Below, piece after piece: positions 12,688 through 20,063 of a stretch of DNA of 23,809 nucleotides (within the stretch, counting starts at the first letter, position 1; each line of letters begins with the position of its first letter). The position numbers were made by a program, and so were the translations under genes. Under the pieces are notes generated by a model. The model had not been told where the DNA came from and did no database searches. It saw only the letters and a program-made list of their open reading frames with translations. This DNA comes from Betaproteobacteria bacterium (lineage in GTDB: Bacteria; Pseudomonadota; Gammaproteobacteria; Burkholderiales; SG8-41), in the NCBI GenBank assembly GCA_023266245.1, contig JAHFRO010000021.1, forward strand, positions 1 to 23,809. Direction: 5' to 3'.

Positions 12688-14588
12688 TGCTTTTTCTCCA
12701 GCTGCTCCTTGCTGATCTTGACATCGGCCTTCTGCTTCAGGCTCGTGACATAGGCTGTCAGCTCTTCCTGTCCGAGCACCTGGCGTAGCGCCTCGGCAAA
12801 CGCCTTGCGCTTCTCGGGCGGAATATTCTCGGTTTCCTGCACGCGGGTGATCCGCAGCAGTGTATAGCCTCCCTGGGGGGGTTCGAACCCGGCATAAGCG
12901 GGCAGCGTGGCAACATCCGTCCGGAACGCCTGCCGCACCGACGGCTCGGGGAGGCCGTTATGCTCGGCGCGGCTCACCAGCTGCGGCGTGCTCCACGCGA
13001 TCTGGACGACCTTGCCTTGCCTGAGCTGCTCGGACAGGTTGCGGCCTTCCTGCGCCGCGAGCCGTCCCGCTTCGCGCAACAAGAGCTTTTTCTCGATTGC
13101 CGAGCGCACTTCGGCGAACGGCTGCATGCTCGCCGGTTTGTGCTCCATGACACGCGCCGCAACCAGCGTGCTCGGCGCCACTTCGATCGCCTCGGTGTTG
13201 CGACGGTTCTTCAAGACATCCTCGGAGAAAATAGCCTGCAACAGTTTGGGGTTGTTGAGCAGTGCGTCGTCCGCACGACCGTGGGTGATCCAGCCGCTCT
13301 GCTGCGGCGCCACCTTGATCAGTTCCCCCGCCGGCTTGAGGCTTTCCGACTGCTCGTAGACCAAGTTGTTGAAATGGTCCGCCGCCTCCGCGAACTTCTT
13401 CGCGGCGAGCTGCTTCCTGAGCTCTTTTTCGATCTGCGCGCGCACTTCCTCCAGGCTCTTTACCTGAGCGGGCTGGAGTGCCGTCAGTCGAATGATGTGA
13501 AACCCGAGCTTTGATTCCACCGGCGGCGATATCTCGCCCGGCTTGAGCTTGAACAGCGCCTCCTCGAATTCCGGGACGTCCTTCATCGTGCCACGGCTGA
13601 TCCATCCCAGGTCCCCACCCCTCGTCGCCGATCCCGGATCCTGGGAGTGCTGTCTTGCGAGTTCGGCGAAGCTCGCCGGCCTCTGCGCGAGCTGCTGGTA
13701 GATACCGTCCGCCTTGGCGCGCGCTTTCTGCCTGGCATCGGCACCCGCCCCCGGATCGACGCTAACCAGGATGTGGCTCGCCTGGCGCGCTTCCTTGACC
13801 TCGAACTGGCCACGTTGGCCTTCGTAGTATTTCCTGACCTCCGCCGCGTCCAGCTGTATCTGCGGCAGCAGCGATTCGAGCGACAGCGTCACGTACTCGA
13901 CGCGCACCTGCTCGGGAATCTGGAACTCGCTCTGGTTGGTGTCGTAGTAGTTTTTCGCGGCTTCGGCATCGAGCTTGACCCGGCCGATGAATTTCTCGGA
14001 TCTGATGGTGTAGTGGCTTACCTCGCGCTGCTGCTCGGCAAGCCTGACCAGGCGCTCGGTCACGGTCTTCGGCACAAAATTGCTGTCGGCATAGCCGTCG
14101 GAGAGCTGCCGCAGGATCATATCCTGCCGCAGGCGCGCCTCGAACATCGCCGGGGTCATGCCCTCGGCCTTCAGGAACTGCTCGTAGCGGGTGAAGGAAA
14201 ACTTGTTGGCCTCGTCCCGGAACAGGGGCAGCTCGCCGATGACGCTCTGCAGCTGCACATCGCTCAATGTCATCCCTGCGCGTAGCGCCCGGTCGAGCAG
14301 CACGCGCCGCTGAATCAGGCTCTCCAGCGTGACGTAGCGCAATTCGGGGTTGTCCAGCATCGCCGGATCGACACGCCCCTGCATCATGCGCTGTATCGCC
14401 TGTTGCCGCTCGCGCAGCGCCTGGCTGAATTCCTGCTGCGAGATGCGGTAGTCGCCTACGCGCGCCACCACTTGGGCTGCGTCGCCGAACCGAAAATAGG
14501 AGTCGATGCCGAAGAACGCGAACGGCAGGAAGATGAGGAAGAGCAGGCCCTGGATCAGCCGTTTGTGCTTGTAGACGAAATCAAACAT
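12684..14588 (-). CDS. ppiD: Periplasmic folding chaperone / peptidyl-prolyl isomerase PpiD
   Basis: This 634-residue protein is anchored in the inner membrane by an N-terminal helix (about 11-29, LIQGLLFLIFLPFAFFGID) and projects into the periplasm, where the family assists newly exported outer-membrane and periplasmic proteins near the Sec translocon. A SurA_N-like chaperone region covers about 35-240. One parvulin domain starts at EARQASHILVSVDPG and includes GGDLGWISRGTMKDVPEFEE and KLGFHIIRL (about 265-365). A C-terminal PpiC-like region without clear catalytic residues follows. Length is close to E. coli PpiD (623). The position downstream of hupB and lon is the usual proteobacterial order. 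The heptamer repeat R8 ends 9 bases upstream of the ATG, with no ribosome-binding site visible. The stop lies inside R7. Confidence 0.95.
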   Translation of the reverse strand: MFDFVYKHKRLIQGLLFLIFLPFAFFGIDSYFRFGDAAQVVARVGDYRISQQEFSQALRERQQAIQRMMQGRVDPAMLDNPELRYVTLESLIQRRVLLDRALRAGMTLSDVQLQSVIGELPLFRDEANKFSFTRYEQFLKAEGMTPAMFEARLRQDMILRQLSDGYADSNFVPKTVTERLVRLAEQQREVSHYTIRSEKFIGRVKLDAEAAKNYYDTNQSEFQIPEQVRVEYVTLSLESLLPQIQLDAAEVRKYYEGQRGQFEVKEARQASHILVSVDPGAGADARQKARAKADGIYQQLAQRPASFAELARQHSQDPGSATRGGDLGWISRGTMKDVPEFEEALFKLKPGEISPPVESKLGFHIIRLTALQPAQVKSLEEVRAQIEKELRKQLAAKKFAEAADHFNNLVYEQSESLKPAGELIKVAPQQSGWITHGRADDALLNNPKLLQAIFSEDVLKNRRNTEAIEVAPSTLVAARVMEHKPASMQPFAEVRSAIEKKLLLREAGRLAAQEGRNLSEQLRQGKVVQIAWSTPQLVSRAEHNGLPEPSVRQAFRTDVATLPAYAGFEPPQGGYTLLRITRVQETENIPPEKRKAFAEALRQVLGQEELTAYVTSLKQKADVKISKEQLEKKQ

Positions 14589-14597
14589 AGAAAAGCA

Positions 14598-14696
14598 GTG
14601 AATAGTGAATCGTGAATGGTGAATCGTAAACCAATGTCAAGTTCCAGCGATATCCCTCGTCGGCGCCATTTACCATTCACCATTTACCATATACCC
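14598..14696. repeat. Heptamer-array inverted repeat in the ppiD 5' region (R8)
   Basis: The left arm (14598-14632) is tandem GTGAATA, GTGAATC, GTGAATG, GTGAATC, GTAAACC. The right arm (14667-14696) is CATTTAC, CATTCAC, CATTTAC, CATATAC. The core (14633-14666) contains a perfect TTGACA on the minus strand (14640-14635), oriented towards ppiD. The sequence at the matching -10 spacing lies in the heptamers and is a poor match (ATTCAC). The element occupies the whole ppiD leader region up to the palindromic terminator. Confidence 0.87.
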
Positions 14697-14732
14697 AGCA
14701 AAAAGGGCGAACCATGGTTCGCCCTTTTTGCT
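14697..14732 (-). terminator. Bidirectional intrinsic terminator after tRNA-Asp
   Basis: A perfect 36-base palindrome consists of A-run, AAGGGCGAACC, then GGTTCGCCCTT and T-run, centred on CATG. In either direction it forms a GC-rich stem closed by A/T runs and ending in five T residues. It lies seven bases after the CCA end of tRNA-Asp on the minus strand, so it most likely ends the tRNA-Val/tRNA-Asp transcript. It separates the tRNAs from ppiD. Confidence 0.85.
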
Positions 14733-14738
14733 GAAAAC

Positions 14739-14815
14739 TGGCGGAGTGGACGGGACTCGAACCCGCGACCCCCGGCGTGACAGGCCGGTATTCTAACCAA
14801 CTGAACTACCACTCC
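14739..14815 (-). tRNA. tRNA-Asp (anticodon GTC)
   Basis: A 77-base cloverleaf with encoded CCA. The acceptor stem is GGAGTGG / CCACTCC with G73, the D-arm begins AGTTCAGTTGG, and the T-arm contains GGGTTCGAGTCCC. The anticodon GTC is at 14781-14779 in loop CTGTCAC. The sequence is very similar to E. coli tRNA-Asp. It is the second of two tRNA genes read on the minus strand after hupB. Confidence 0.97.
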
Positions 14816-14819
14816 TATT

Positions 14820-14914
14820 ATGCAATGCGGAATAATCGGCGGAGTACGGGCATCGGAATGCTGACCGTCCCTTCACGCCCTCCCGCATTCCCCACCCCAT
14901 ATTCCGCATTGCAT
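14820..14914. repeat. Perfect 15-bp inverted repeat between the two tRNA genes
   Basis: ATGCAATGCGGAATA (14820-14834) and its exact reverse complement (14900-14914) flank a 65-base core. The core contains further related words (GGAATGC at 14860-14866, GCATTCC at 14885-14891). The element fills the tRNA-Val/tRNA-Asp spacer, with its ends three to five bases from the mature tRNA ends. In the precursor RNA it would fold into a long hairpin between the tRNAs. It lacks a clean heptamer period but has the same arm-core-arm design as the other spacers. Confidence 0.8.
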
Positions 14915-14917
14915 TGT

Positions 14918-14993
14918 TGGTGGGTGCTGAGAGGTTCGAACTCCCGACCTTCGCCTTGTAAGGGCAACGCTCTACCCACTGAGCTAAGCACCC
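14918..14993 (-). tRNA. tRNA-Val (anticodon TAC)
   Basis: A 76-base cloverleaf with encoded CCA. The acceptor stem is GGGTGCT / AGCACCC, the D-arm TTAGCTCAGTGGGTAGAGC, and the T-arm GGGAGTTCGAACCTC. The anticodon stem-loop is GCCCTTACAAGGC with TAC. It lies 116 bases downstream of hupB on the same strand. I find no obvious promoter of its own, so it may be read through from hupB. Confidence 0.97.
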
Positions 14994-15041
14994 GGTAAGC
15001 AGTCTGTGCCGGCAACCGCCCTCCGGTGCTGCGACGAAGTG

Positions 15042-15080
15042 TTTTGGGGCAGGCGCGTAGTCTGCGCGCCTACCCCAAAA
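15042..15080. terminator. Hairpin between hupB and tRNA-Val, possible weak terminator
   Basis: TTTTGGGGCAGGCGCG (15042-15057) and CGCGCCTACCCCAAAA (15065-15080) pair with one G-T mismatch around a seven-base loop. The stem is strong, but no T-run follows on the minus strand (the A-run is followed by CACTTCG). It may therefore stabilise the hupB 3' end or terminate only in part. The rest of the 116-base gap shows nothing else clear. Confidence 0.5.
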
Positions 15081-15109
15081 CGAAGCCTTTAGACTGCTGC
15101 CGGAAGTAG

Positions 15110-15382
15110 CTAGTTTACCGCGTCTTTCAAGGCCTTGCCAGCGTTGAACTTCGGCACCTTGGCGGCGTTGATCCTGATTTCCGCGCCGGTGCGCGGGTTG
15201 CGTCCCACGCGCGCTGCGCGTTTGCCCACCCTGAAGGTGCCGAACCCGACCAGGGTAACCGACTGGCCCCTTCTCAATGCGCCCTTGATTGCGTTGAGCG
15301 CTCCATCGAGCGCCTTTTCCGAAGCGGATTTGGTAATGCCGGCGGATCTGGCAACGACTTCGACAAGTTCAGATTTGTTCAC
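15110..15382 (-). CDS. hupB: DNA-binding protein HU-beta
   Basis: This 90-residue nucleoid protein binds and bends DNA without sequence specificity, as a dimer with itself or another HU chain. The full HU pattern is present: NKSELVEVVARSAGITKSAS at the N-terminus, VTLVGFGTFRVGKRAARVGR, then NPRTGAEIRINAAKVPKFNAGKALKDAVN. I chose the GTG at 15382 because family proteins begin (M)NKSEL there and an AAGGGGAT ribosome-binding site lies just upstream; the longer open frame to 15433 would add 17 unrelated residues. It follows lon, as in E. coli, and has its own strong promoter 135 bases upstream. The stop is TAG. Confidence 0.97.
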   Translation of the reverse strand: MNKSELVEVVARSAGITKSASEKALDGALNAIKGALRRGQSVTLVGFGTFRVGKRAARVGRNPRTGAEIRINAAKVPKFNAGKALKDAVN

Positions 15383-15516
15383 TGGTATCCCCTTTCCTGA
15401 GCGGTGATAGAGATAAGCTTTCCCCCAAGCCAAACCTTCAAGCGGCGAAGGCGGCAGTGCGGAACAATCTTTGCGGTTGGTGTAGCGGCGAACGCCGTTA
15501 GAAATGCTCTAGCCGC

Positions 15517-15546
15517 TTTATAGCAAGCGCGGAAAGCGACTGTCAA
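15517..15546 (-). promoter_or_regulatory. Strong sigma-70 promoter for hupB
   Basis: On the minus strand TTGACA (15546-15541) is followed after 18 bases by TATAAA (15522-15517), six and five matches to consensus. Transcription would start near 15510, leaving a leader of about 128 bases before the GTG start. I see no recognisable regulatory RNA fold in that leader. Confidence 0.75.
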
Positions 15547-15551
15547 GCAAT

Positions 15552-15571
15552 CGCGCGCGAACTTGCGCGCG
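15552..15571. other. GC-rich hairpin after lon
   Basis: CGCGCGC / GCGCGCG pair around a six-base loop, six bases upstream of the hupB -35 box. A weaker hairpin, GTTGTG / CACAAC, lies at 15585-15604, closer to the lon stop. Neither is followed by a T-run. They could form the lon 3' end or a protein-binding site near the hupB promoter; the sequence does not decide. Confidence 0.4.
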
Positions 15572-15637
15572 GCCAACGGTTGCCGTTGTGCGAATTGTCA
15601 CAACGCAACTTTCGGACCACGTCGCGTCGTTATGGCG

Positions 15638-18034
15638 TCAATGTTTTACTGCGGCAGGCGCCGGCGCTTCGGTGACCGGCGGCAGCGCGACTTCCGGTTC
15701 ATCCGCCAGCGGTTCGGGTTTGCGCTCGAGTGCCATCTCGAACACGTTTTCGATCCATTTCACCGGATGAATGTCGAGCCGGTTCTTAACGTTATCAGGG
15801 ATTTCCACGAGGTCCTTCACGTTCTCTTCAGGAATCAGCACGGTCTTGATCCCGCCGCGGTGCGCCGCGAGCAGCTTTTCCTTGAGTCCGCCGATCGGCA
15901 GCACCTCGCCGCGGAGCGTGATCTCGCCCGTCATCGCAACATCCGAGCGCACCGGGATGCCGGTCAGCGCCGACACCATTGCGGTGCAGATGCCGATACC
16001 GGCGCTCGGGCCGTCCTTGGGCGTCGAGCCTTCCGGCAGGTGGATGTGGATGTCGTTCTTCTGGTAGAAGTCGGACGCGATGCCAAGCCGTTTGGAGCGG
16101 CTGCGCACGACCGACAGCGCTGCCTGCACCGACTCCTGCATCACCTCGCCGAGCTTGCCGGTGGTGGTCATCTTGCCTTTGCCCGTCATGATCGCCGCCT
16201 CGATGGTGAGGAGTTCCCCGCCAACCTCGGTCCAGGCCAGCCCGGCGACCTGCCCCACCTGGTTCTTCTTCTCGGCCATGCCGTAAGTGAAGCGTCGTAC
16301 GCTGAGATACTTGTCGAGATTGCGCGTGGTGACCCCCACTTTGCGCTCCTCGCCCTCGCGAACCAGGGTCTTGACCACCTTGCGGCAGATTTTGGACAGC
16401 TCACGTTCCAGCGCGCGCACCCCGGCCTCACGCGTGTAATAGCGGACGATGTCGCGCACGGCACTCTCGGAGATGCCGAGCTCCTCGGGCTTGAGGCCGT
16501 GGTTCTTCATCAGCTTCGGCAGCAGGTGCTTGAGCGCGATGTTGACCTTCTCGTCCTCGGTGTAGCCCGAGAGCCGGATCGTCTCCATGCGGTCGAGCAG
16601 CGCCGGCGGAATGTTGAGCGTGTTCGCGGTGCACACGAACATCACGTCGGAGAGGTCGTACTCGACCTCGATATAGTGGTCGACGAAGGTGTGATTCTGC
16701 TCGGGATCGAGTACTTCGAGCAGCGCGCTCGCCGGGTCGCCCCTGAAGTCCATGCCCATCTTGTCCACTTCATCGAACAGGAACAGGGGGTTACGTACGC
16801 CCACCCGGGTCATGTTCTGCAGGATCTTGCCTGGCATCGAGCCGATGTAGGTGCGCCGGTGCCCGCGGATCTCCGCCTCGTCGCGCACGCCGCCAAGCGA
16901 CATGCGCACGAACTTGCGATTGGTCGCGCGCGCCATCGACTGCCCGAGCGAGGTCTTGCCCACGCCGGGCGCGCCGACCAGGCACAGGATAGGCGCCTTC
17001 AGCTTGTCCACGCGCAGCTGCACGGCGAGGTACTCGACGATGCGCTCCTTCACCTTCTCCAGCCCGTGGTGGTCCTCATTGAGGATCTTTTCCGCGGCTA
17101 CAAGATCGGTGCTGATCTTGCTCTTCTTCTTCCAGGGCAGCGAGACCAGCGCGTCAACGTAGTTGCGCACCACGGTCGCCTCCGCTGACATCGGCGACAT
17201 GAGCTTGAGCTTCTTCAGCTCGCTTTCCGCCTTCTTGCGCGCCTCCTTGGGCATGTGCGCGGCCTTGATGCGCTTCTCGATCTCGTCGAGGTCGGCGCCT
17301 TCATCCATCTCGCCGAGCTCCTTCTGGATCGCCTTGACCTGCTCGTTCAAGTAGTACTCGCGCTGGCTCTTCTCCATCTGGCGCTTGACGCGTCCGCGGA
17401 TGCGCTTCTCGACCTGCAGGATCTCGAGCTCGCCTTCGACCAGCTTCAGCAGGTGCTCGAGCCGCTGCTTGACGTTGAACATCTCGAGCACTTCCTGCTT
17501 CTGCTCGAGCTTGAGCGGCAGGTGCGCGGCGATGGTGTCGCCGAGGCGCCCGGCATCGTCGATCCCGGCGAGCGAGGTGAGGATCTCGGGCGGGATCTTC
17601 TTGTTGAGCTTCACGTACTGGTCGAACTGCTGGATCATGGTGCGCCGCATCGCCTCGGTCTCGTGATCCGCGGAGGTGTCGGACGCGACCGGCGTCACCG
17701 TAACGGCGTAGTGCGTCTTGACGTCAGTGATCTCGTGCAGCTTGGCGCGCTGGCTGCCCTCGACCAGCACTTTGACGGTACCGTCGGGCAGCTTCAGCAT
17801 CTGCAGGATGTTGGCGATGCTGCCAATCGTGTAGAGATCATCCGGGCCCGGATCGTCCTTCGCCGCCGATTTCTGGGCGACCAGCACGATGCTCTTGCCC
17901 GCCTCCATCGCGGTTTCCAGCGCCTTGATCGACTTGGGGCGCCCCACAAACAGCGGAATCACCATGTGCGGGAACACCACCACGTCGCGCAGCGGCAGCA
18001 GCGGCATTGGGGTCAGGTTTTGCTCGTCAGACAT
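15638..18034 (-). CDS. lon: ATP-dependent protease Lon
   Basis: This 798-residue hexameric AAA+ serine protease degrades misfolded and regulatory proteins in the cytoplasm. The N-terminal substrate domain starts PLLPLRDVVVFPHMVIPLFV (11-30), and a long helical region (about 190-260) follows. In the AAA+ module, Walker A is GAPGVGKT (354-361) and Walker B LFLFDEVDKM (D421, E422). The protease domain holds the Ser-Lys dyad S677 (DGPSAG) and K720 (GGLKEK), 43 residues apart as in E. coli (S679, K722). The last 25 residues are a Pro/Ala/Glu-rich extension. Lon follows clpX on the same strand and has a heat-shock promoter in the 104-base gap. ATG 18034 gives the normal family start. Confidence 0.98.
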   Translation of the reverse strand: MSDEQNLTPMPLLPLRDVVVFPHMVIPLFVGRPKSIKALETAMEAGKSIVLVAQKSAAKDDPGPDDLYTIGSIANILQMLKLPDGTVKVLVEGSQRAKLHEITDVKTHYAVTVTPVASDTSADHETEAMRRTMIQQFDQYVKLNKKIPPEILTSLAGIDDAGRLGDTIAAHLPLKLEQKQEVLEMFNVKQRLEHLLKLVEGELEILQVEKRIRGRVKRQMEKSQREYYLNEQVKAIQKELGEMDEGADLDEIEKRIKAAHMPKEARKKAESELKKLKLMSPMSAEATVVRNYVDALVSLPWKKKSKISTDLVAAEKILNEDHHGLEKVKERIVEYLAVQLRVDKLKAPILCLVGAPGVGKTSLGQSMARATNRKFVRMSLGGVRDEAEIRGHRRTYIGSMPGKILQNMTRVGVRNPLFLFDEVDKMGMDFRGDPASALLEVLDPEQNHTFVDHYIEVEYDLSDVMFVCTANTLNIPPALLDRMETIRLSGYTEDEKVNIALKHLLPKLMKNHGLKPEELGISESAVRDIVRYYTREAGVRALERELSKICRKVVKTLVREGEERKVGVTTRNLDKYLSVRRFTYGMAEKKNQVGQVAGLAWTEVGGELLTIEAAIMTGKGKMTTTGKLGEVMQESVQAALSVVRSRSKRLGIASDFYQKNDIHIHLPEGSTPKDGPSAGIGICTAMVSALTGIPVRSDVAMTGEITLRGEVLPIGGLKEKLLAAHRGGIKTVLIPEENVKDLVEIPDNVKNRLDIHPVKWIENVFEMALERKPEPLADEPEVALPPVTEAPAPAAVKH

Positions 18035-18066
18035 CGCGTTTCACCGGGTTGAGTTTGATAGCGTCA

Positions 18067-18094
18067 AGATGGGGAAAATTCCTCAAAATTCAAG
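18067..18094 (-). promoter_or_regulatory. Heat-shock (sigma-32) promoter for lon
   Basis: On the minus strand CTTGAA (18094-18089), a 14-base spacer, and CCCCATCT (18074-18067) match the RpoH consensus (CTTGAA, 13-17 bases, CCCCATnT) at every fixed position. It lies 33 bases upstream of the lon ATG, in the clpX-lon gap. Lon is a classic RpoH regulon member, so this fits known regulation. Confidence 0.85.
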
Positions 18095-18138
18095 CGCAAA
18101 CCGCATCATCATGATTCCAAACCGCTTTCGCGCGATGA

Positions 18139-19407
18139 TCAATGCGCGGAGCCGGCCACCTTGGGCTGATCGGCGTAGATCAGCAGCGGCGGCGTATCGC
18201 CCGTGATGGTGTTCTCTTCCACCACCACCTTGACCACGTTCTCCATCGAGGGCAGGTCGAACATGGTGTTGAGCAGCGTAATCTCGAGTATCGAGCGCAG
18301 TCCCCGGGCGCCGGTCTTGCGCTCGAGCGCGCGCCGCGCGACCGACTTGAGGGCCGCCTCGCGCACCTCGAGCTCGACGCCTTCCATGCCGAACATCTTC
18401 TGGAACTGCTTGAGCAGGGCGTTCTTCGGCTGGGTCAGTATCTGGATGAGCGCGATCTCGTCGAGCTCTTCGAGCGTGGCCACCACCGGCAGCCGCCCCA
18501 CGAATTCGGGTATGAGCCCGTATTTGATGAGGTCCTCGGGCTGGACCTCGCGCAACACCTTGGTGATGTCCTTGCGGTTGTCCCTGGAACGCACATCCGC
18601 CCCGAAACCGATGCCGCTCTTCTCCGATCTTGCGCGGATGATCTTGTCGAGCCCGTCAAACGCCCCGCCACAGACAAAAAGAATGTTGGTGGTATCGACT
18701 TGCACGAACTCCTGGTTGGGGTGCTTACGCCCGCCCTGTGGCGGCACCGAGGCGATGGTGCCCTCGATCAACTTGAGCAGCGCCTGCTGCACCCCCTCGC
18801 CGGAAACGTCACGTGTGATCGAGGGGTTGTCGGACTTGCGCGAGATCTTGTCGATTTCGTCGATATAGACGATGCCGCGCGCGGCCTTCTCGATGTCGTA
18901 GTCGCACTTTTGCAGCAGCTTCTGGATGATGTTTTCCACGTCCTCGCCGACGTAGCCCGCTTCGGTGAGCGTGGTGGCGTCCGCCATCACGAACGGCACA
19001 TTGAGCAACCTGGCGAGGGTCTGCGCCAGCAGCGTCTTGCCCGAGCCGGTCGGGCCGATCAGCAGTATGTTCGACTTGGCAAGCTCGACGTCGTCGTTCT
19101 TGCTGATCGTTTTCAGCCGCTTGTAGTGGTTGTAGACGGCCACCGAGAGAATCTTCTTGGCGAGATCCTGCCCGATCACGTACTGGTCGAGAATGGCGCG
19201 GATCTCGCGCGGCACCGGCAGGTCGGACTTGGCGCCCTTGGCGCCGTGCTCGCCCTGGGTTTCCTCGCGGATGATGTCGTTGCACAGCTCGATGCACTCA
19301 TCGCAGATGAATACCGACGGCCCCGCAATGAGCTTGCGCACCTCGTGCTGGCTCTTGCCGCAGAACGAGCAATACAACAGTTTTTCGCCGCCCACTTTGT
19401 CCGACAT
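18139..19407 (-). CDS. clpX: ClpXP protease ATPase subunit ClpX
   Basis: This 422-residue AAA+ unfoldase recognises substrates, unfolds them and feeds them to ClpP. The N-terminal zinc-binding domain has Cys 13, 16, 35 and 38 (YCSFCGKSQ, FICDECIELC). Walker A is GPTGSGKT (118-125), the GYVG pore loop lies at 151-154, and Walker B is IVYIDEIDKI (D183, E184). The GIGFGA loop, which docks ClpP in this family, is present. Length matches E. coli ClpX (424). It begins 32 bases after clpP on the same strand, with AGGGAAAGG upstream of the ATG. The C-terminal tail VAGSAH is short. Confidence 0.98.
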   Translation of the reverse strand: MSDKVGGEKLLYCSFCGKSQHEVRKLIAGPSVFICDECIELCNDIIREETQGEHGAKGAKSDLPVPREIRAILDQYVIGQDLAKKILSVAVYNHYKRLKTISKNDDVELAKSNILLIGPTGSGKTLLAQTLARLLNVPFVMADATTLTEAGYVGEDVENIIQKLLQKCDYDIEKAARGIVYIDEIDKISRKSDNPSITRDVSGEGVQQALLKLIEGTIASVPPQGGRKHPNQEFVQVDTTNILFVCGGAFDGLDKIIRARSEKSGIGFGADVRSRDNRKDITKVLREVQPEDLIKYGLIPEFVGRLPVVATLEELDEIALIQILTQPKNALLKQFQKMFGMEGVELEVREAALKSVARRALERKTGARGLRSILEITLLNTMFDLPSMENVVKVVVEENTITGDTPPLLIYADQPKVAGSAH

Positions 19408-19439
19408 ATGCCTTTCCCTGTTCTCCTGAGGCTACGACA

Positions 19440-20063
19440 CTAAGCCATGCTTTCGGTTCTGCTCACCAGGACCTTGTCCACGATCCCGTAACTCACCGCC
19501 TGCTCGGCGCTGAGGAAATTGTCACGATCGGTGTCTTTCTCGATGGTTTTGATGTCCTGGTTGGTGTGCTTGGCCATGATCTCGTTGAGCCGCCCTTTCA
19601 GGTAAAGGATTTCCTTGGCGTGGATTTCCACGTCCGAGGCCTGGCCCTGGAATCCGCCCATCGGCTGGTGGATCATGACGCGCGAGTTGGGCAGGCAGAA
19701 ACGCTTGCCCTTGGCGCCGGCGGCGAGCAACAGCGCGCCCATGCTCGCGGCGCCCCCGATACACAGAGTGGACACATTGGGCTTGATGAACTGCATGGTA
19801 TCGTAAATGGCGAGCCCCGCCGCCACCGAACCGCCCGGCGAATTGATGTAGAACGAGACGTCCTTGTCGGGGTTTTCCGATTCGAGGTACAACAGCTGCG
19901 CGACGATCAGGTTGGCGGTGATCTCGGTCACGGGTCCGACGAGGAACACCACGCGTTCCTTGAGCAGGCGCGAATAGATGTCGTAGGCGCGCTCGCCGCG
20001 CCCGCTCTGCTCGATGACCATCGGGATCAAACCCAGGCCTTGCGGCTCGATGGTGCCTGTCAT
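19440..20063 (-). CDS. clpP: ATP-dependent Clp protease proteolytic subunit
   Basis: This 207-residue serine protease subunit forms the double heptameric chamber of ClpXP. The catalytic triad is S107 (GGAASMGA), H132 (MIHQPMGG) and D181 (DTDRDNF), each ten residues beyond mature E. coli numbering, consistent with a short N-terminal propeptide as in E. coli. The segments FYINSPGGSV and NSRVMIHQPMGGFQGQASD are typical. The ATG overlaps the trigger-factor stop by four bases (ATGA), so translation is probably coupled. The stop is TAG. Confidence 0.98.
   Translation of the reverse strand: MTGTIEPQGLGLIPMVIEQSGRGERAYDIYSRLLKERVVFLVGPVTEITANLIVAQLLYLESENPDKDVSFYINSPGGSVAAGLAIYDTMQFIKPNVSTLCIGGAASMGALLLAAGAKGKRFCLPNSRVMIHQPMGGFQGQASDVEIHAKEILYLKGRLNEIMAKHTNQDIKTIEKDTDRDNFLSAEQAVSYGIVDKVLVSRTESMA

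Noticed and set aside
15563..17188. 541-codon plus-strand open frame opposite lon
   Set aside because: Codon-bias shadow; Lon motifs on the other strand are complete and continuous.
18142..19443. 433-codon plus-strand open frame opposite clpX
   Set aside because: Shadow of ClpX with no family features.
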